DNA of 64,000 bases from positions 186,001 to 250,000 of the forward strand of contig CAYRNF010000001.1 of the NCBI GenBank assembly GCA_964425695.1, written 5' to 3'. A program made the position numbers and the translations under genes. The DNA comes from JAKPBU01 sp964425695 (lineage in GTDB: Bacteria; Pseudomonadota; Gammaproteobacteria; Xanthomonadales; Xanthomonadaceae). Shown here one piece after another: positions 27,458-36,266 of the stretch (positions within the stretch are counted from its first letter, which is position 1; each line of letters starts with the position of its first letter). The notes below the pieces were generated by a model. It searched no databases and was not told the DNA's origin. It saw only the letters and a list, made by a program, of their open reading frames with translations.

Positions 27458-28068
27458 TCAGGATGCGGCGTGGGAAGGGGCGAGCACATCATAGACAACA
27501 CGCGGCAGCACCTCGCGGGAGTGGCGGTCGCCACCAAAGCGTTTGTTCACTACCTTGCGCCTGAGCTCAACCGAGGCCGAAACCGCCCTACATCCCGGCC
27601 CCTTGCTGCGCCAGCTTCTGCTTGTGCATCGCCAGTGGCTACGCGCGGAACCCGTCCTACGGATTCCCCTCTCCAAAGGGCATGCAATGCAAAGAACGAT
27701 GGAGGGATTGCCCGCGCCAGTTGCGCTCTGTAGCGCATCACATAAGCGAGCGCCAATAGCCACACTCAAGCGGCACGACCCGGGGGATTTTCCAAGCTGC
27801 GGAACTATGAAGTATCACTCCCCGGACGCACCCTGACGGCCTTGCCTGTTCATCCACTTGCGAACGTAAGAACGGCACCGAGCCCGATCGGTTGCTTCCC
27901 AGATTCATCGCGGGCCACCAGCAGCATCGGCTCTAGCGCATGATTTCCTGCGCGCAGATTGCTCACGGATGGCGCGCTCGCAGCATCGACTTCTGTGCGG
28001 ATAACCGGGGCGCCATCGATCAATACCCCAAACGCATCATCTGCGTTCGGTCGTGCCCGGACGAAATC
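27458..28068. other. Gene-poor, lower-GC region
   Basis: About 600 bp between the antiporter start and the next minus-strand gene. Several short frames exist on both strands, none with a recognisable family. The only stretch that reads like real protein is the minus-strand fragment at 27850-28068, listed separately. Confidence 0.55.
27850..28068 (-). pseudogene. Possible C-terminal gene fragment
   Basis: Directly after the stop codon of the gene at 28069, the same frame stays open for 72 codons and reads like folded protein (DDAFGVLIDGAPVIRTEVD ... LEPMLLVARDESGKQPIGLG), ending at TGA 27850-27852. No good start codon or ribosome site is visible. It may be the tail of a lost gene, or the end of a longer ancestor of the upstream gene cut by a nonsense change. 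Low confidence. Confidence 0.3.
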
Positions 28069-28875
28069 TCAGTGGCCCGCGTAGTTGTCGCGCCACACTC
28101 CTGTTTTGTCCTTCCAGACGCCGAACGTCCCAGTCTCGTTGTCGAAACTCGAGGAGTAGTCGGCCCTGCCGTAATGCACGACCAATCGGTTCCGAGCCGT
28201 CCAGCGAATGGCGATCGGGCCAGCACCAGGCGCAAACTTACGTCTTGTATACACCGGCGTGTTCCTGGTCGAAGACCAGATCACGACGCGATTGGGCACG
28301 TAGGCGGCGTCGGTGTCGTAGGAGACGGTTGCGAAGAACGATCCTCCCGGTCCGACAAGAGGCCGATTGTCCACGCGACGAACCCGTCTCGTCTTCTCAT
28401 TCACCATCAGCACCGTGTACCCGTGGGCGGCCCTCGTTTCCACCACGACATAGTAGCCACTGACTCTTTCGAGGAACGCGTAGCGGATATCACTTCCGTC
28501 CCTCAAGCAGGTGTTCCGGGTGCTCCTCACAAACAGACAAAGCTCGGGCCCGGTTCTTTTCACGTCGGCTCGATGGCGCTGCGCAGCTAAAGGCTCCTTC
28601 AGCCGAAGGCACACGAGAACGCCAAGCGATGGCGCGCAATCAAGCCCAGCCCTCAGCTGATGGGAATGGAGGTCCCTTTGAGTCAACGGCTCGTCTGCGC
28701 GTCCACTTGCATGAACCAAAGCCGCTAGCACGAAGAGGACGAAGGCCCAGACAAAGCTCCGTCCCGGTGTGGGGGCATTGCGCCTATGGGCGACCTCATC
28801 TGCGGCGGCGATTCGCTCGACGACCAGGTGATCCCGTGATGCATGGGCGATGCTCTCGCGCATTCCTTCGCTCAT
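28069..28875 (-). CDS. Hypothetical protein with one membrane helix and a polar C-terminal domain
   Basis: A 268-residue protein if started at ATG 28875, chosen because GGAGG stands 7 nt upstream; the frame is open for 38 more codons. Residues 40-60 (SFVWAFVLFVLAALVHASG) form a membrane helix or a late signal anchor. The rest is rich in predicted strands (GYYVVVETRAAHGYTVLMVN, then NRVVIWSSTRNTPVYTRR) and aromatic residues. No family recognised. Base composition is lower in GC than the neighbours, which hints at transfer. The 282 bp up to comM hold no gene. Confidence 0.55.
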   Translation of the reverse strand: MSEGMRESIAHASRDHLVVERIAAADEVAHRRNAPTPGRSFVWAFVLFVLAALVHASGRADEPLTQRDLHSHQLRAGLDCAPSLGVLVCLRLKEPLAAQRHRADVKRTGPELCLFVRSTRNTCLRDGSDIRYAFLERVSGYYVVVETRAAHGYTVLMVNEKTRRVRRVDNRPLVGPGGSFFATVSYDTDAAYVPNRVVIWSSTRNTPVYTRRKFAPGAGPIAIRWTARNRLVVHYGRADYSSSFDNETGTFGVWKDKTGVWRDNYAGH

Positions 28876-29157
28876 TAACGTCCTCCGCACTGTGCTGTCC
28901 CGCGCCCTCCATGCACTACTGGAAAGTTGTATCGCCCCCTGATCGGAGGTGCAATCCATTGAGTCTCTCAGTCGCTTGGAGGCGATCACCCACGGCGAAA
29001 GTCATGCTCCTGCCCAATCGCGCACTCTACGGCGAGAGCCGGTGCATCACAGCGGCCAGCGGCTTTGATGCCCAGATGCTGTCTGCCAGCTGTTTGCAAG
29101 GATGCAAGTGAATGAGAGCGGGTAGGCCATGCCCGAGCAGGATAGAGAGGTGGGGAG

Positions 29158-30672
29158 TTAAACCGCCGACTGCGTCCATCCACGGTCCATGCGGCGATAA
29201 CCGATGGCCTCGGTCAGGTGCGACGTGGCGATGGCCTCGCTGCCCGCCAGGTCGGCGATGGTGCGTGCCACGCGCAGGATGCGGTGCATGGAGCGTGCAG
29301 AGAGCTGCAGCGCCTCCACGGCCTGTTCCAGCAGGCGCTGGTCGCGTGGATCCAGCAGGCAGGCCTGCATGGTCTCGGATTGTCCCAGCTGTGCGTTGGG
29401 CTTGCTGGCGCGGGCCATCTGCACGGCGCGCGCCGCTTCCACCCGCGCGCGCACGCTGGCGCTGTCTTCGCCATCGGGCGCATCGGGGCGCAAGTCCGCC
29501 GGCGGCAGGCGCGGTACCTCGATCTGCAGGTCGATGCGGTCCAGCAGCGGGCCCGAGATGCGGCCACGGTAGCGGGCGACCGCATCGGCGCTGCAGCGGC
29601 AGCGCCCTGCAGGATCGCCGGCCCAGCCGCACGGACAGGGGTTCATGGCCGCCACCAGCTGGAACCGAGCCGGGAACTCGCTCTGCCGCGCGGCGCGGGA
29701 GATGGTCACCACGCCGGATTCCAGCGGTTCGCGCAGCACCTCCAGCGCCCGCCGATCCCATTCCGGCAGCTCGTCCAGGAACAGCACGCCGTGGTGCGCC
29801 AGCGAGATCTCGCCCGGACGCGGCTGCGCGCCGCCCCCCACCAGTGCGACGGCACTGGCGGTGTGGTGCGGGCTCCGGAACGGACGCTCGCGCCAGCGCG
29901 CAGGATCCAGCCCGCGACCGCTGACCGAGGCGATGGCTGCGCTCTCCAGCGCTTCGGCTTCCGTGGCCTGCGGCAGGATCCCCGGCAGGCGCGAGGCGAG
30001 CAGCGTCTTGCCGCATCCCGGCGGGCCGACCAGCAGCAGGTGGTGGTTGCCCGCCGCCGCGATCTCCAGCGCGCGTCGCGCATGCGCCTGGCCGCGCACG
30101 TCCACCAGGTCCGGGCCGTGGGGCGCGGCAATGTCGGGCGCCACGGCACGCGGCAGCGCGCGCTGGCCGGCCATTGCGGCGCACACGTCCAGCAGGGTGC
30201 GCGCGGTCAGCACCTCGCCGCCGCGGGACAGCGCGGCTTCGGCGCCGTTCGGCGTGGGCACGATCAGCGTGCGCCCCGTGCGCGCCACCGCCAGGGCGGC
30301 CGGCAGCACGCCGTCCACCACGCGCAGTTCCCCGGTCAGCCCCAGCTCGCCCAGGAACTCGTAGGCCGCCAGAGCCTCCAGCGGAATCTGCCCGCTTGCG
30401 GCCAGCACGCCCAGCGCGATGGGCAGGTCGAGCCGGCCGCCGTCCTTGGGCAGGTCGGCCGGGGCCAGGTTCACGGTGATCGCGCGGGCCGGGAACTCGA
30501 ACTGCGCGCACAGGATCGCCGCGCGCACCCGGTCCTTGGCTTCGCGCACCGCAGCCTCCGGCAGGCCCACGATGTTCATGCGCGGCAGGCCGCCGCCCAG
30601 GTGGACCTCCACCGTCACCGCGGGCGCGCGCACCCCGGCCCGTGCACGGCTGTGCACCAGCGCAAGACCCAT
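29158..30672 (-). CDS. comM: ComM/YifB family Mg-chelatase-like AAA+ ATPase
   Basis: A 504-residue protein with an N-terminal Lon-protease-like domain (residues 1-170, VEVHLGGGLPRMNIVGLPEAA... LDLPIALGVLAASGQ), a central AAA+ module with Walker A GPPGCGKT (216-223) and Walker B VLFLDELPE, and a C-terminal domain with MNPCPCGW. Known ComM is a hexameric helicase that promotes branch migration during natural transformation. Full length. It follows ubiK on the same strand with an 11-bp gap. Confidence 0.94.
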   Translation of the reverse strand: MGLALVHSRARAGVRAPAVTVEVHLGGGLPRMNIVGLPEAAVREAKDRVRAAILCAQFEFPARAITVNLAPADLPKDGGRLDLPIALGVLAASGQIPLEALAAYEFLGELGLTGELRVVDGVLPAALAVARTGRTLIVPTPNGAEAALSRGGEVLTARTLLDVCAAMAGQRALPRAVAPDIAAPHGPDLVDVRGQAHARRALEIAAAGNHHLLLVGPPGCGKTLLASRLPGILPQATEAEALESAAIASVSGRGLDPARWRERPFRSPHHTASAVALVGGGAQPRPGEISLAHHGVLFLDELPEWDRRALEVLREPLESGVVTISRAARQSEFPARFQLVAAMNPCPCGWAGDPAGRCRCSADAVARYRGRISGPLLDRIDLQIEVPRLPPADLRPDAPDGEDSASVRARVEAARAVQMARASKPNAQLGQSETMQACLLDPRDQRLLEQAVEALQLSARSMHRILRVARTIADLAGSEAIATSHLTEAIGYRRMDRGWTQSAV

Positions 30673-30683
30673 GGCGGCGCACC

Positions 30684-30962
30684 CTAGTGCTGGGCGTCGG
30701 CGTTGCCGAGGCGCGCTTCCAGCGCCTCGACGGTGCGCTGCAGCTGCTCCAGCTTCTCGCGCGTGCGCAGCAGCACGGCGCGCTGCACGTCGAACTCCTC
30801 GCGCGTGACCAGATCCAGGCGCGACAGGCCGGACTGGAGCACCGACTTGAAGTTCTGCTGCAGTTCCTCGCGCAGCTCTGAACCGGATTGCCCGCGCACG
30901 CCCGGCGGCACCAGGTTGCTCAGGCGGCGGGCGAGGTCGTCGATGTGGGCAAGGTCGATCAT
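30684..30962 (-). CDS. ubiK: UbiK, ubiquinone biosynthesis accessory factor
   Basis: A 92-residue coiled-coil protein of the YqiC/BMFP group (MIDLAHIDDLARRLSNLVPP, ELREELQQNFKSVLQSGLSR, FDVQRAVLLRTREKLEQL). With UbiJ it supports the soluble Ubi enzyme complex; ubiJ is encoded at 12994 in this window. The start codon has a TAGGAT box exactly 6 nt upstream and no ribosome site. The order ubiK-comM is common in gammaproteobacteria. Confidence 0.92.
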   Translation of the reverse strand: MIDLAHIDDLARRLSNLVPPGVRGQSGSELREELQQNFKSVLQSGLSRLDLVTREEFDVQRAVLLRTREKLEQLQRTVEALEARLGNADAQH

Positions 30963-30968
30963 GGCGTC

Positions 30969-30974
30969 ATCCTA
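30969..30974 (-). promoter_or_regulatory. -10-like box of ubiK
   Basis: On the minus strand TAGGAT is followed by exactly 6 nt and ATG. Confidence 0.4.
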
Positions 30975-31064
30975 TCGCAGGGGTTCGCCCACAGCCTGCG
31001 CCGTGCGGCCTGCCGGCGTCCCTCGGGCAACCCCGCGCCGCGGCATCGGAAAACCCCTCATCCG

Positions 31065-31080
31065 CCCGCAGGCCTGCGGG
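31065..31080. promoter_or_regulatory. Perfect 16-bp palindrome upstream of the P-II gene
   Basis: CCCGCAGGCCTGCGGG is a perfect palindrome ending 37 bp before the ATG of the P-II gene. It could be a protein-binding site. I looked for a sigma-54 promoter (GG-N10-GC) here and did not find one with correct spacing. Confidence 0.35.
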
Positions 31081-31117
31081 TAAGCTTGCGCTCGCCCGCC
31101 GCAGGAGACCCACGCCG

Positions 31118-31456
31118 ATGAAAATGGTCATGGCCATCATTAAGCCGTTCAAGCTCGACGACGTGCGCGAAGCGCTGGCCGAGGCGGGCGTGGCGGGCAT
31201 CACCGCCACCGAGGTCAAGGGCTTCGGCCGCCAGAAGGGGCACACCGAGCTCTACCGCGGTGCCGAGTACGTGGTGGACTTCCTGCCCAAGATCAAGCTG
31301 GAGGTCGCGGTCACCGACGAGCAGGTGGACGCGGTGGTGGAAGCCATCATGACCACCGCCGGCACCGGCAAGATCGGCGACGGCAAGATCTTCGTGTGGG
31401 ATCTGGAGCGGGTGGTGCGGATCCGTACCGGGGAGCTGGATGGGGACGCGCTGTGA
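31118..31456 (+). CDS. P-II family nitrogen regulatory protein
   Basis: A 112-residue trimeric signal protein sensing ATP/ADP and 2-oxoglutarate. The T-loop GRQKGHTELYRGAEYVVDF has the uridylylation site Tyr51, and the B-loop TGKIGDGKIFV is intact. GlnB and GlnK cannot be told apart from sequence alone. It normally precedes an ammonium transporter gene in related genomes, but here the following gene is a TonB-domain protein, overlapping or 35 bp away depending on its start. A GCAGGAGA ribosome site precedes the ATG. Confidence 0.95.
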   Translation: MKMVMAIIKPFKLDDVREALAEAGVAGITATEVKGFGRQKGHTELYRGAEYVVDFLPKIKLEVAVTDEQVDAVVEAIMTTAGTGKIGDGKIFVWDLERVVRIRTGELDGDAL

Positions 31457-31491
31457 TCGACAGGCATGCGCAGGGCGAAACGGCATCGCAG

Positions 31492-32220
31492 ATGAAGATG
31501 GGTGGCGTGGCGAAAGCGCGTCGACTCGCACCGGCGGTGCTGGCGCTCGCGCTGACCATGCCTGCCGCGAGCCGCGCGGCAGAGCCGTCCGTCGAAGCGC
31601 TGCACGCGTTCTTCTCCGCGCCGGTGACGATCCGTGCCACCGGACAGGCCGAGGTCGGTCCCGTGTCCGGCGTGCACGGTTCGCTTGCCGAGGCGGTTCG
31701 CACCAAGCTGATGCAGGTGGAGATCGTGCCGGCCCGGATCGGCGGCGCCGCCGTGGATGCGAGGATGGTGATGGATGGCCGCGCGGTACTGACGCCGATA
31801 GACGGCGGGACCTACGCGCTGGCGCTCGAGGGGGTGATGCTGATGCCACCCGGCGCGGTACAGGACGTGCTGGTGCCGCCGCGGTTTCCCGCTGAGATGT
31901 TCACGCGCCGCCTGGAAGGCAACGTCGAGCTGGAACTCACCGTGGATGGAGCCGGCCGCATCGTCGACATGCGCACCGTGTCGAGCACGCATGCGGCCTT
32001 CGAGACAGCGGTGCGCGCCGCAGCGAAGGGCTGGAAGTTCAAGGCTTCGGGCGATGTCGCTCGATTCTCCATGCCCTTCGTGTTCCGCTTGGCGGAAAAG
32101 CGATCGACGCCGCTGCAGCCGAAGTTCGAGTGTGCACTGGCGGCGGGGCAGGCGCACGTTGTCGGCCAGAACGGTTGCTTGCCCACGATCGAAGTCACCG
32201 GATCGCTGGTTCGCAGGTAG
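31492..32220 (+). CDS. Exported protein with TonB C-terminal-like domain
   Basis: A 242-residue protein from ATG 31492; a GTG at 31453 overlapping the P-II stop by 4 bp is an alternative start. A signal peptide (ARRLAPAVLALALTMPAASRAA) is followed by an unassigned region and, near residues 140-205, a TonB_C-like fold (LEGNVELELTVDGAGRIVDM... AFETAVRAAAKGWKFKASG). Unlike true TonB it lacks an N-terminal anchor with a proline-rich spacer. Two cysteines lie near the C-terminus. Role unknown. Confidence 0.7.
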   Translation: MKMGGVAKARRLAPAVLALALTMPAASRAAEPSVEALHAFFSAPVTIRATGQAEVGPVSGVHGSLAEAVRTKLMQVEIVPARIGGAAVDARMVMDGRAVLTPIDGGTYALALEGVMLMPPGAVQDVLVPPRFPAEMFTRRLEGNVELELTVDGAGRIVDMRTVSSTHAAFETAVRAAAKGWKFKASGDVARFSMPFVFRLAEKRSTPLQPKFECALAAGQAHVVGQNGCLPTIEVTGSLVRR

Positions 32221-32371
32221 CGGGATCTCGAATCTGCAGGATCGCCGCACCGTACGCTGGTGCGCCAGGCAGGTGGGAGCGCAAGCCGCGTCTCGACCTG
32301 CGACCGGCGGCAGGTCGCGCTTCCTGTGGCGTGGCGTGGCGCGCGCCCCCGCGCAACGTTCGCGTTTTGCG

Positions 32372-33226
32372 TCAGTCGCCCAGCGCCGCCGCCATGAACG
32401 GAATCGGCGACGCGGCGCCCCTGTGGATGTCGGCGGTGTAGTACTGGGTGTCGAACGCCTTGTGGCGCGCATCGGCTTCGCGGAAGGCGAAGTCCGCACC
32501 GCGCGACTTCTTCGCCATGGTGCAGCTCCACCAGCCGGTGGGATAGCACGGCTGCGGGAACGGAATGGTCTGGAAGCTGGCGAACCCGGCCTTGCCCATT
32601 TCGGTGCGCATCGCCTGGATCAGTTCGAGCTGCATCAGCGGCGATTCGGACTGCTGCACCAGGATGCCGTCGTCCTTGAGCGCGCGGTGGCAGCTGGCGA
32701 AGAATGCGGCGTTGAACAGGCCTTCGGCCGGGCCGACCGGATCGGTGGAATCCACGATCACCACGTCCACGCTGCCGGGCGCCAGGTTGGCCATGTAGGC
32801 AATGCCGTCGTCGAACAGCAGCTCGGCGCGCGGATCACCGTTGGATTCGCACAGCTCGGGGAAATACTTCTCCGCCATGCGCGTGACCTGCTCGTCGATG
32901 TCGCACTGCGTGGCGCTGCGCACGCCCGGGTGCTTGAGTACCTCACGCAGCGTGCCGCAGTCGCCGCCGCCGATGATCACCACGCGCTTCGGGTCGGCGT
33001 GGGTGAACAGCGCCGGGTGCGCGATCATCTCGTGGTAGAGGAAGTTGTCGCGCGCGGTGAGCATCATCGCGCCGTCGATCAGCATCAGGTTGCCCCAGTC
33101 GGTGGAGCCGTAGATCTCGATCTTCTGGAACGGCGACTGCACCTCGTCGAGCTTCCCGGTGATGCGGAAGCCGATCGCCGACCCCGTGGGCTCGAAGGGT
33201 TCGTAATGCCAGGTGGCGTCGGTCAT
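32372..33226 (-). CDS. speE: Spermidine synthase
   Basis: A 284-residue aminopropyltransferase that makes spermidine from putrescine and decarboxylated S-adenosylmethionine. LMLIDGAMMLTARDNFLYHE, VVIIGGGDCGTLREVLKHP and VVIVDSTDPVGPAEGLF carry the substrate-binding and catalytic Asp residues. The start is ATG 33226; a TAGAAT box lies 32 nt upstream (33259-33264). It diverges from speA, and the two form the agmatine route to polyamines. The end faces the TonB-domain gene. Confidence 0.96.
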   Translation of the reverse strand: MTDATWHYEPFEPTGSAIGFRITGKLDEVQSPFQKIEIYGSTDWGNLMLIDGAMMLTARDNFLYHEMIAHPALFTHADPKRVVIIGGGDCGTLREVLKHPGVRSATQCDIDEQVTRMAEKYFPELCESNGDPRAELLFDDGIAYMANLAPGSVDVVIVDSTDPVGPAEGLFNAAFFASCHRALKDDGILVQQSESPLMQLELIQAMRTEMGKAGFASFQTIPFPQPCYPTGWWSCTMAKKSRGADFAFREADARHKAFDTQYYTADIHRGAASPIPFMAAALGD

Positions 33227-33340
33227 GGCGGGATTCCGTGCGCTGCGCGAGGCCGGCGATTCTAGCCGAGGCGCGTTACGGGCGACGCCGCGCTCGCACC
33301 GGATGCATCGCTTCGGGGGGCGGCGGACTCGAGCCCGCCC

Positions 33341-33346
33341 TACAAT
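33341..33346 (+). promoter_or_regulatory. -10-like box of speA
   Basis: TACAAT, 27 nt before the speA ATG, leaving room for a short leader. Confidence 0.4.
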
Positions 33347-33373
33347 GCGCGTCCCCCCGCGCCGGACGCCGCC

Positions 33374-35266
33374 ATGACCGCCTGGTCCCTCGACCAAGCC
33401 CGCAAGACGTACTCCATCCCGCACTGGTCGGAAGGCTATTTCGACGTGAGCGGCGACGGGCGCATCGTGGTGCGGCCCAAGGGCAAGGATGGCCCGTCGA
33501 TCGCGCTGGCCGAAGTGGTGGACAGGTCGCTGGCGCAGGGCGGCAACCTGCCGGTGCTGGTGCGCTTCCCCGACATCCTGGGAGACCGGCTGCGCAAGCT
33601 GCAGGCCGCGTTCGCGCAGGCGCAGTCCGACTGGAACTACGCGGGCGGCTACACCGCCGTGTACCCGATCAAGGTCAACCAGCACGCGGGCGTTGCCGGC
33701 ACGCTGGCGTCGCACCACGGCGAGGGCTTCGGCCTGGAAGCCGGCAGCAAGCCGGAGCTCATGGCCGTGCTGGCGTTGAGCCGGCCGGGCGGCCTGATCG
33801 TGTGCAACGGCTACAAGGACCGCGAGTACATCCGCCTGGCGCTGATCGGCCGCAAGCTGGGCATGCAGACCTACATCGTCATCGAGAAGCCGTCCGAGCT
33901 GCCGGTGGTGCTGGAGGAAGCGAAGGCATTGGGCGTCGAGCCCGGCATCGGCGTGCGCATGCGCCTGGCGTCGCTGGGCAGCGGCAAGTGGCAGAACAGC
34001 GGCGGCGACAAGGCCAAGTTCGGGCTGGATCCGCGCCAGCTGCTGACCCTGTGGAAGCAGCTGCGCGACGCCGGCATGGGCGACTGTTTGCAGCTGCTGC
34101 ACTTCCACATGGGCAGCCAGATCAGCAACGTGCGCGACATCGCGCAGGGCATGCGCGAGGCGACGCGCTACTTCGTTGAACTGTCCCGCCTGGGCGCGAA
34201 GATCACCCACGTCGACGTGGGCGGCGGCCTGGGCATCGATTACGAAGGCACGCGCTCGCGCAGCTTCAACTCGGTGAACTACGGCATCCACCACTACGCG
34301 TCCAGCATCGTCCAGCCGCTGGCGGAAGCCTGCGAGGCCGAGGGCCTGGCGCAGCCGCGCATCGTCACCGAATGCGGCCGCGCCATGACCGCGCACCACG
34401 CGGTGCTGGTGGCCAACGTCTCCGAGGTGGAACAGGCGCCGGAAGGCCGCGTGCCACCGCACAACGACGACGAATCGCAGCCGGTGCGCCACCTGCGCGA
34501 ACTGCACGAGGAAATGACCCAGCGCCCGGCGGTGGAGGTGTTCCACGAAGCCAGCCAGGCCCATGCCGAAGGGCTGAGCCTGTACACGCTGGGCCAGATC
34601 GACCTGGTGCAGCGCGCGCGCATCGACGACCTGTTCTACGCCATCGCCCACGCGGTGAAGGCGCGCCTGACCTACGACGAGAAGAGCCACCGCGACCTGC
34701 TCGACGAACTCAACGAGCGGCTGGTGGACAAGTACTTCGTCAACTTCAGCGTGTTCGAATCCATGCCCGACGTGTGGGCGATCGACCAGGTGTTCCCGAT
34801 CGCGCCCATCGAGCGGCTGGACGAGGTGCCCGACCGCCGCGGCACCATCTGCGACCTCACCTGCGATTCCGACGGCAAGATCGACACCTACGTGGAGAAC
34901 GAGGACCTGGATTCCTCGCTGCCGCTGCACGCGCTGCGCCGAGGCGAAAGCTACCGCCTCGGCTTCTTCCTGATCGGCGCGTACCAGGAGATCCTGGGCG
35001 ACATCCACAACCTGTTCGGCGATACGGACGCCATCGAGGTGCGCTGCGACGGCGACGGCGGCTATGCCATCACCCAGCAGCGCCGCGGCGATACCACCGA
35101 CGTGATGCTGGACTACGTGGGCTACAAGCTCGAGGACCTGCGCCGCATCTACCGCGCCAAGGTCGGCGCGGCGGACATCTCCAAGGCGGAGGCCGAGCGC
35201 CTCAACGAAGCGCTGGAGAACGGCCTGACCGCCTACACCTACCTGGACGACACGCCCGCCGCCTAG
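33374..35266 (+). CDS. speA: Biosynthetic arginine decarboxylase
   Basis: A 630-residue PLP enzyme that decarboxylates arginine to agmatine. The PLP lysine is Lys100 in YPIKVNQ; HFHMGSQISN, DVGGGLGIDYEG and ITCDSDG-type region TCDSDGKIDTY are diagnostic of the SpeA family. Length is normal. It diverges from speE. An imperfect hairpin (GTGCCGCC / GGTGGCAC, 35268-35289) right after the stop may end both this gene and the convergent GAF gene, but it has no T-run. Confidence 0.96.
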   Translation: MTAWSLDQARKTYSIPHWSEGYFDVSGDGRIVVRPKGKDGPSIALAEVVDRSLAQGGNLPVLVRFPDILGDRLRKLQAAFAQAQSDWNYAGGYTAVYPIKVNQHAGVAGTLASHHGEGFGLEAGSKPELMAVLALSRPGGLIVCNGYKDREYIRLALIGRKLGMQTYIVIEKPSELPVVLEEAKALGVEPGIGVRMRLASLGSGKWQNSGGDKAKFGLDPRQLLTLWKQLRDAGMGDCLQLLHFHMGSQISNVRDIAQGMREATRYFVELSRLGAKITHVDVGGGLGIDYEGTRSRSFNSVNYGIHHYASSIVQPLAEACEAEGLAQPRIVTECGRAMTAHHAVLVANVSEVEQAPEGRVPPHNDDESQPVRHLRELHEEMTQRPAVEVFHEASQAHAEGLSLYTLGQIDLVQRARIDDLFYAIAHAVKARLTYDEKSHRDLLDELNERLVDKYFVNFSVFESMPDVWAIDQVFPIAPIERLDEVPDRRGTICDLTCDSDGKIDTYVENEDLDSSLPLHALRRGESYRLGFFLIGAYQEILGDIHNLFGDTDAIEVRCDGDGGYAITQQRRGDTTDVMLDYVGYKLEDLRRIYRAKVGAADISKAEAERLNEALENGLTAYTYLDDTPAA

Positions 35267-35299
35267 CGTGCCGCCTGGTCCGGTGGCACGGGCGCCGCG

Positions 35300-36004
35300 C
35301 TACGTCGACGACGCAGCCGGGCGCGCGGTGCGCATGGTCGCCCGCAGTTCGGCCAGCAGCGCATCGACATGCGCGTCGAGCTGCGCCTGGCGCGTGCCGG
35401 CGAGCTGCGCGGCGCCGTCGCGGATCGGGCGGGCGTACTCCTCGAAGGCTTCGACCGCTTCGTGTTCGCTGGGCGACACTTCGGCCAGCAGCGCCAGCAT
35501 GCTGCGCAGCGCCTCGATGCGCACCGACAGTTCGCCGCTCGCGGTTTCCTCGGCCTGGCGCGGATCCAGGCAGGCGGCCACCTCGGCCAGCATGTCCAGC
35601 GCGTCGCCAGGCGCGGCCACCGCCTCGAAGTCGAAATGGCAGATGGTGCCGAACAGTTCGCCGCCGGCGCCGTACAGCGGCATGCCGCAATACGCGCGCA
35701 CCTCGCGGCGCTTGGGATGCCCTTCCACGCGCGGATCGCCCAGCGAATCCTCCACCAGGAAAGCGTCGTGCAGGTCGCGCACGTACGTGCAGTACGAATC
35801 CCCCACCGGGATCGTCGCCAGTCGCGGTGCCCGGGCATTCTCGCGGTCGTAGAGGACCAGGTTGTCCAGCCCGGTGCCGCCGAACCGGAACAGCGCGGTG
35901 AACCGGTAGGGCGTCTGGCTGTTGAGCAGCGCCAGCGCCTCGCGGACCCGCCCCTTGCTGAGCAGGAAGCGCAGTTGCTCGCGGAATTCGGGCCCTGCGC
36001 TCAT
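35300..36004 (-). CDS. GAF-domain protein
   Basis: A 234-residue cytoplasmic protein with a GAF sensor domain at about residues 25-150 (RFTALFRFGG... YCTYVRDLHDAFLVEDSLGDPRVEGHP, VRAYCGMPLYGAGGELFGTI) and a helical C-terminal segment, probably coiled (ARPIRDGAAQLAGTRQAQLD). There is no output domain, so it may act as a partner protein. The ligand is unknown; conserved Cys in YCTY and YCGM could be relevant. A 262-bp gap upstream holds no gene. Confidence 0.82.
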   Translation of the reverse strand: MSAGPEFREQLRFLLSKGRVREALALLNSQTPYRFTALFRFGGTGLDNLVLYDRENARAPRLATIPVGDSYCTYVRDLHDAFLVEDSLGDPRVEGHPKRREVRAYCGMPLYGAGGELFGTICHFDFEAVAAPGDALDMLAEVAACLDPRQAEETASGELSVRIEALRSMLALLAEVSPSEHEAVEAFEEYARPIRDGAAQLAGTRQAQLDAHVDALLAELRATMRTARPAASST

Positions 36005-36266
36005 GCGCGCCGCCGGCGGGATGGGGCGGTCAGTGTAGGTGCGCCGTTACCCGGTGCGCGGGCAGCCGACGGGCGGTCGCCGTTCGTTTCGCCCTGATCA
36101 GAGCGGGTGCAGCCGGGCGCTGCGGCCGTGCCCGGTGGCATCGGCGCAGCGTCGTCCCGGCGTGGTGCGGTGGCCTGGGGCATGGCGCCTCCCGGGCGCA
36201 TCAACGCCGGGTGCGTCTGCACGCGGCCATCGCGGTCGGGAGGACAGGGGCGCGGCCCGTGCGGGC

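Noticed and set aside
27850..28071. TGA at 28069-28071 as a selenocysteine codon joining two frames
   Set aside because: No SECIS-like hairpin is evident after the TGA, no redox motif surrounds it, and the frame before it ends plausibly there.
31040..31117. Sigma-54 promoter before the P-II gene
   Set aside because: A TTGC is present but no GG dinucleotide stands at the required distance upstream.
36005..36266. Small frames in the gap between the GAF gene and the SDR gene
   Set aside because: No start signals, no homology and strong GC-driven composition.
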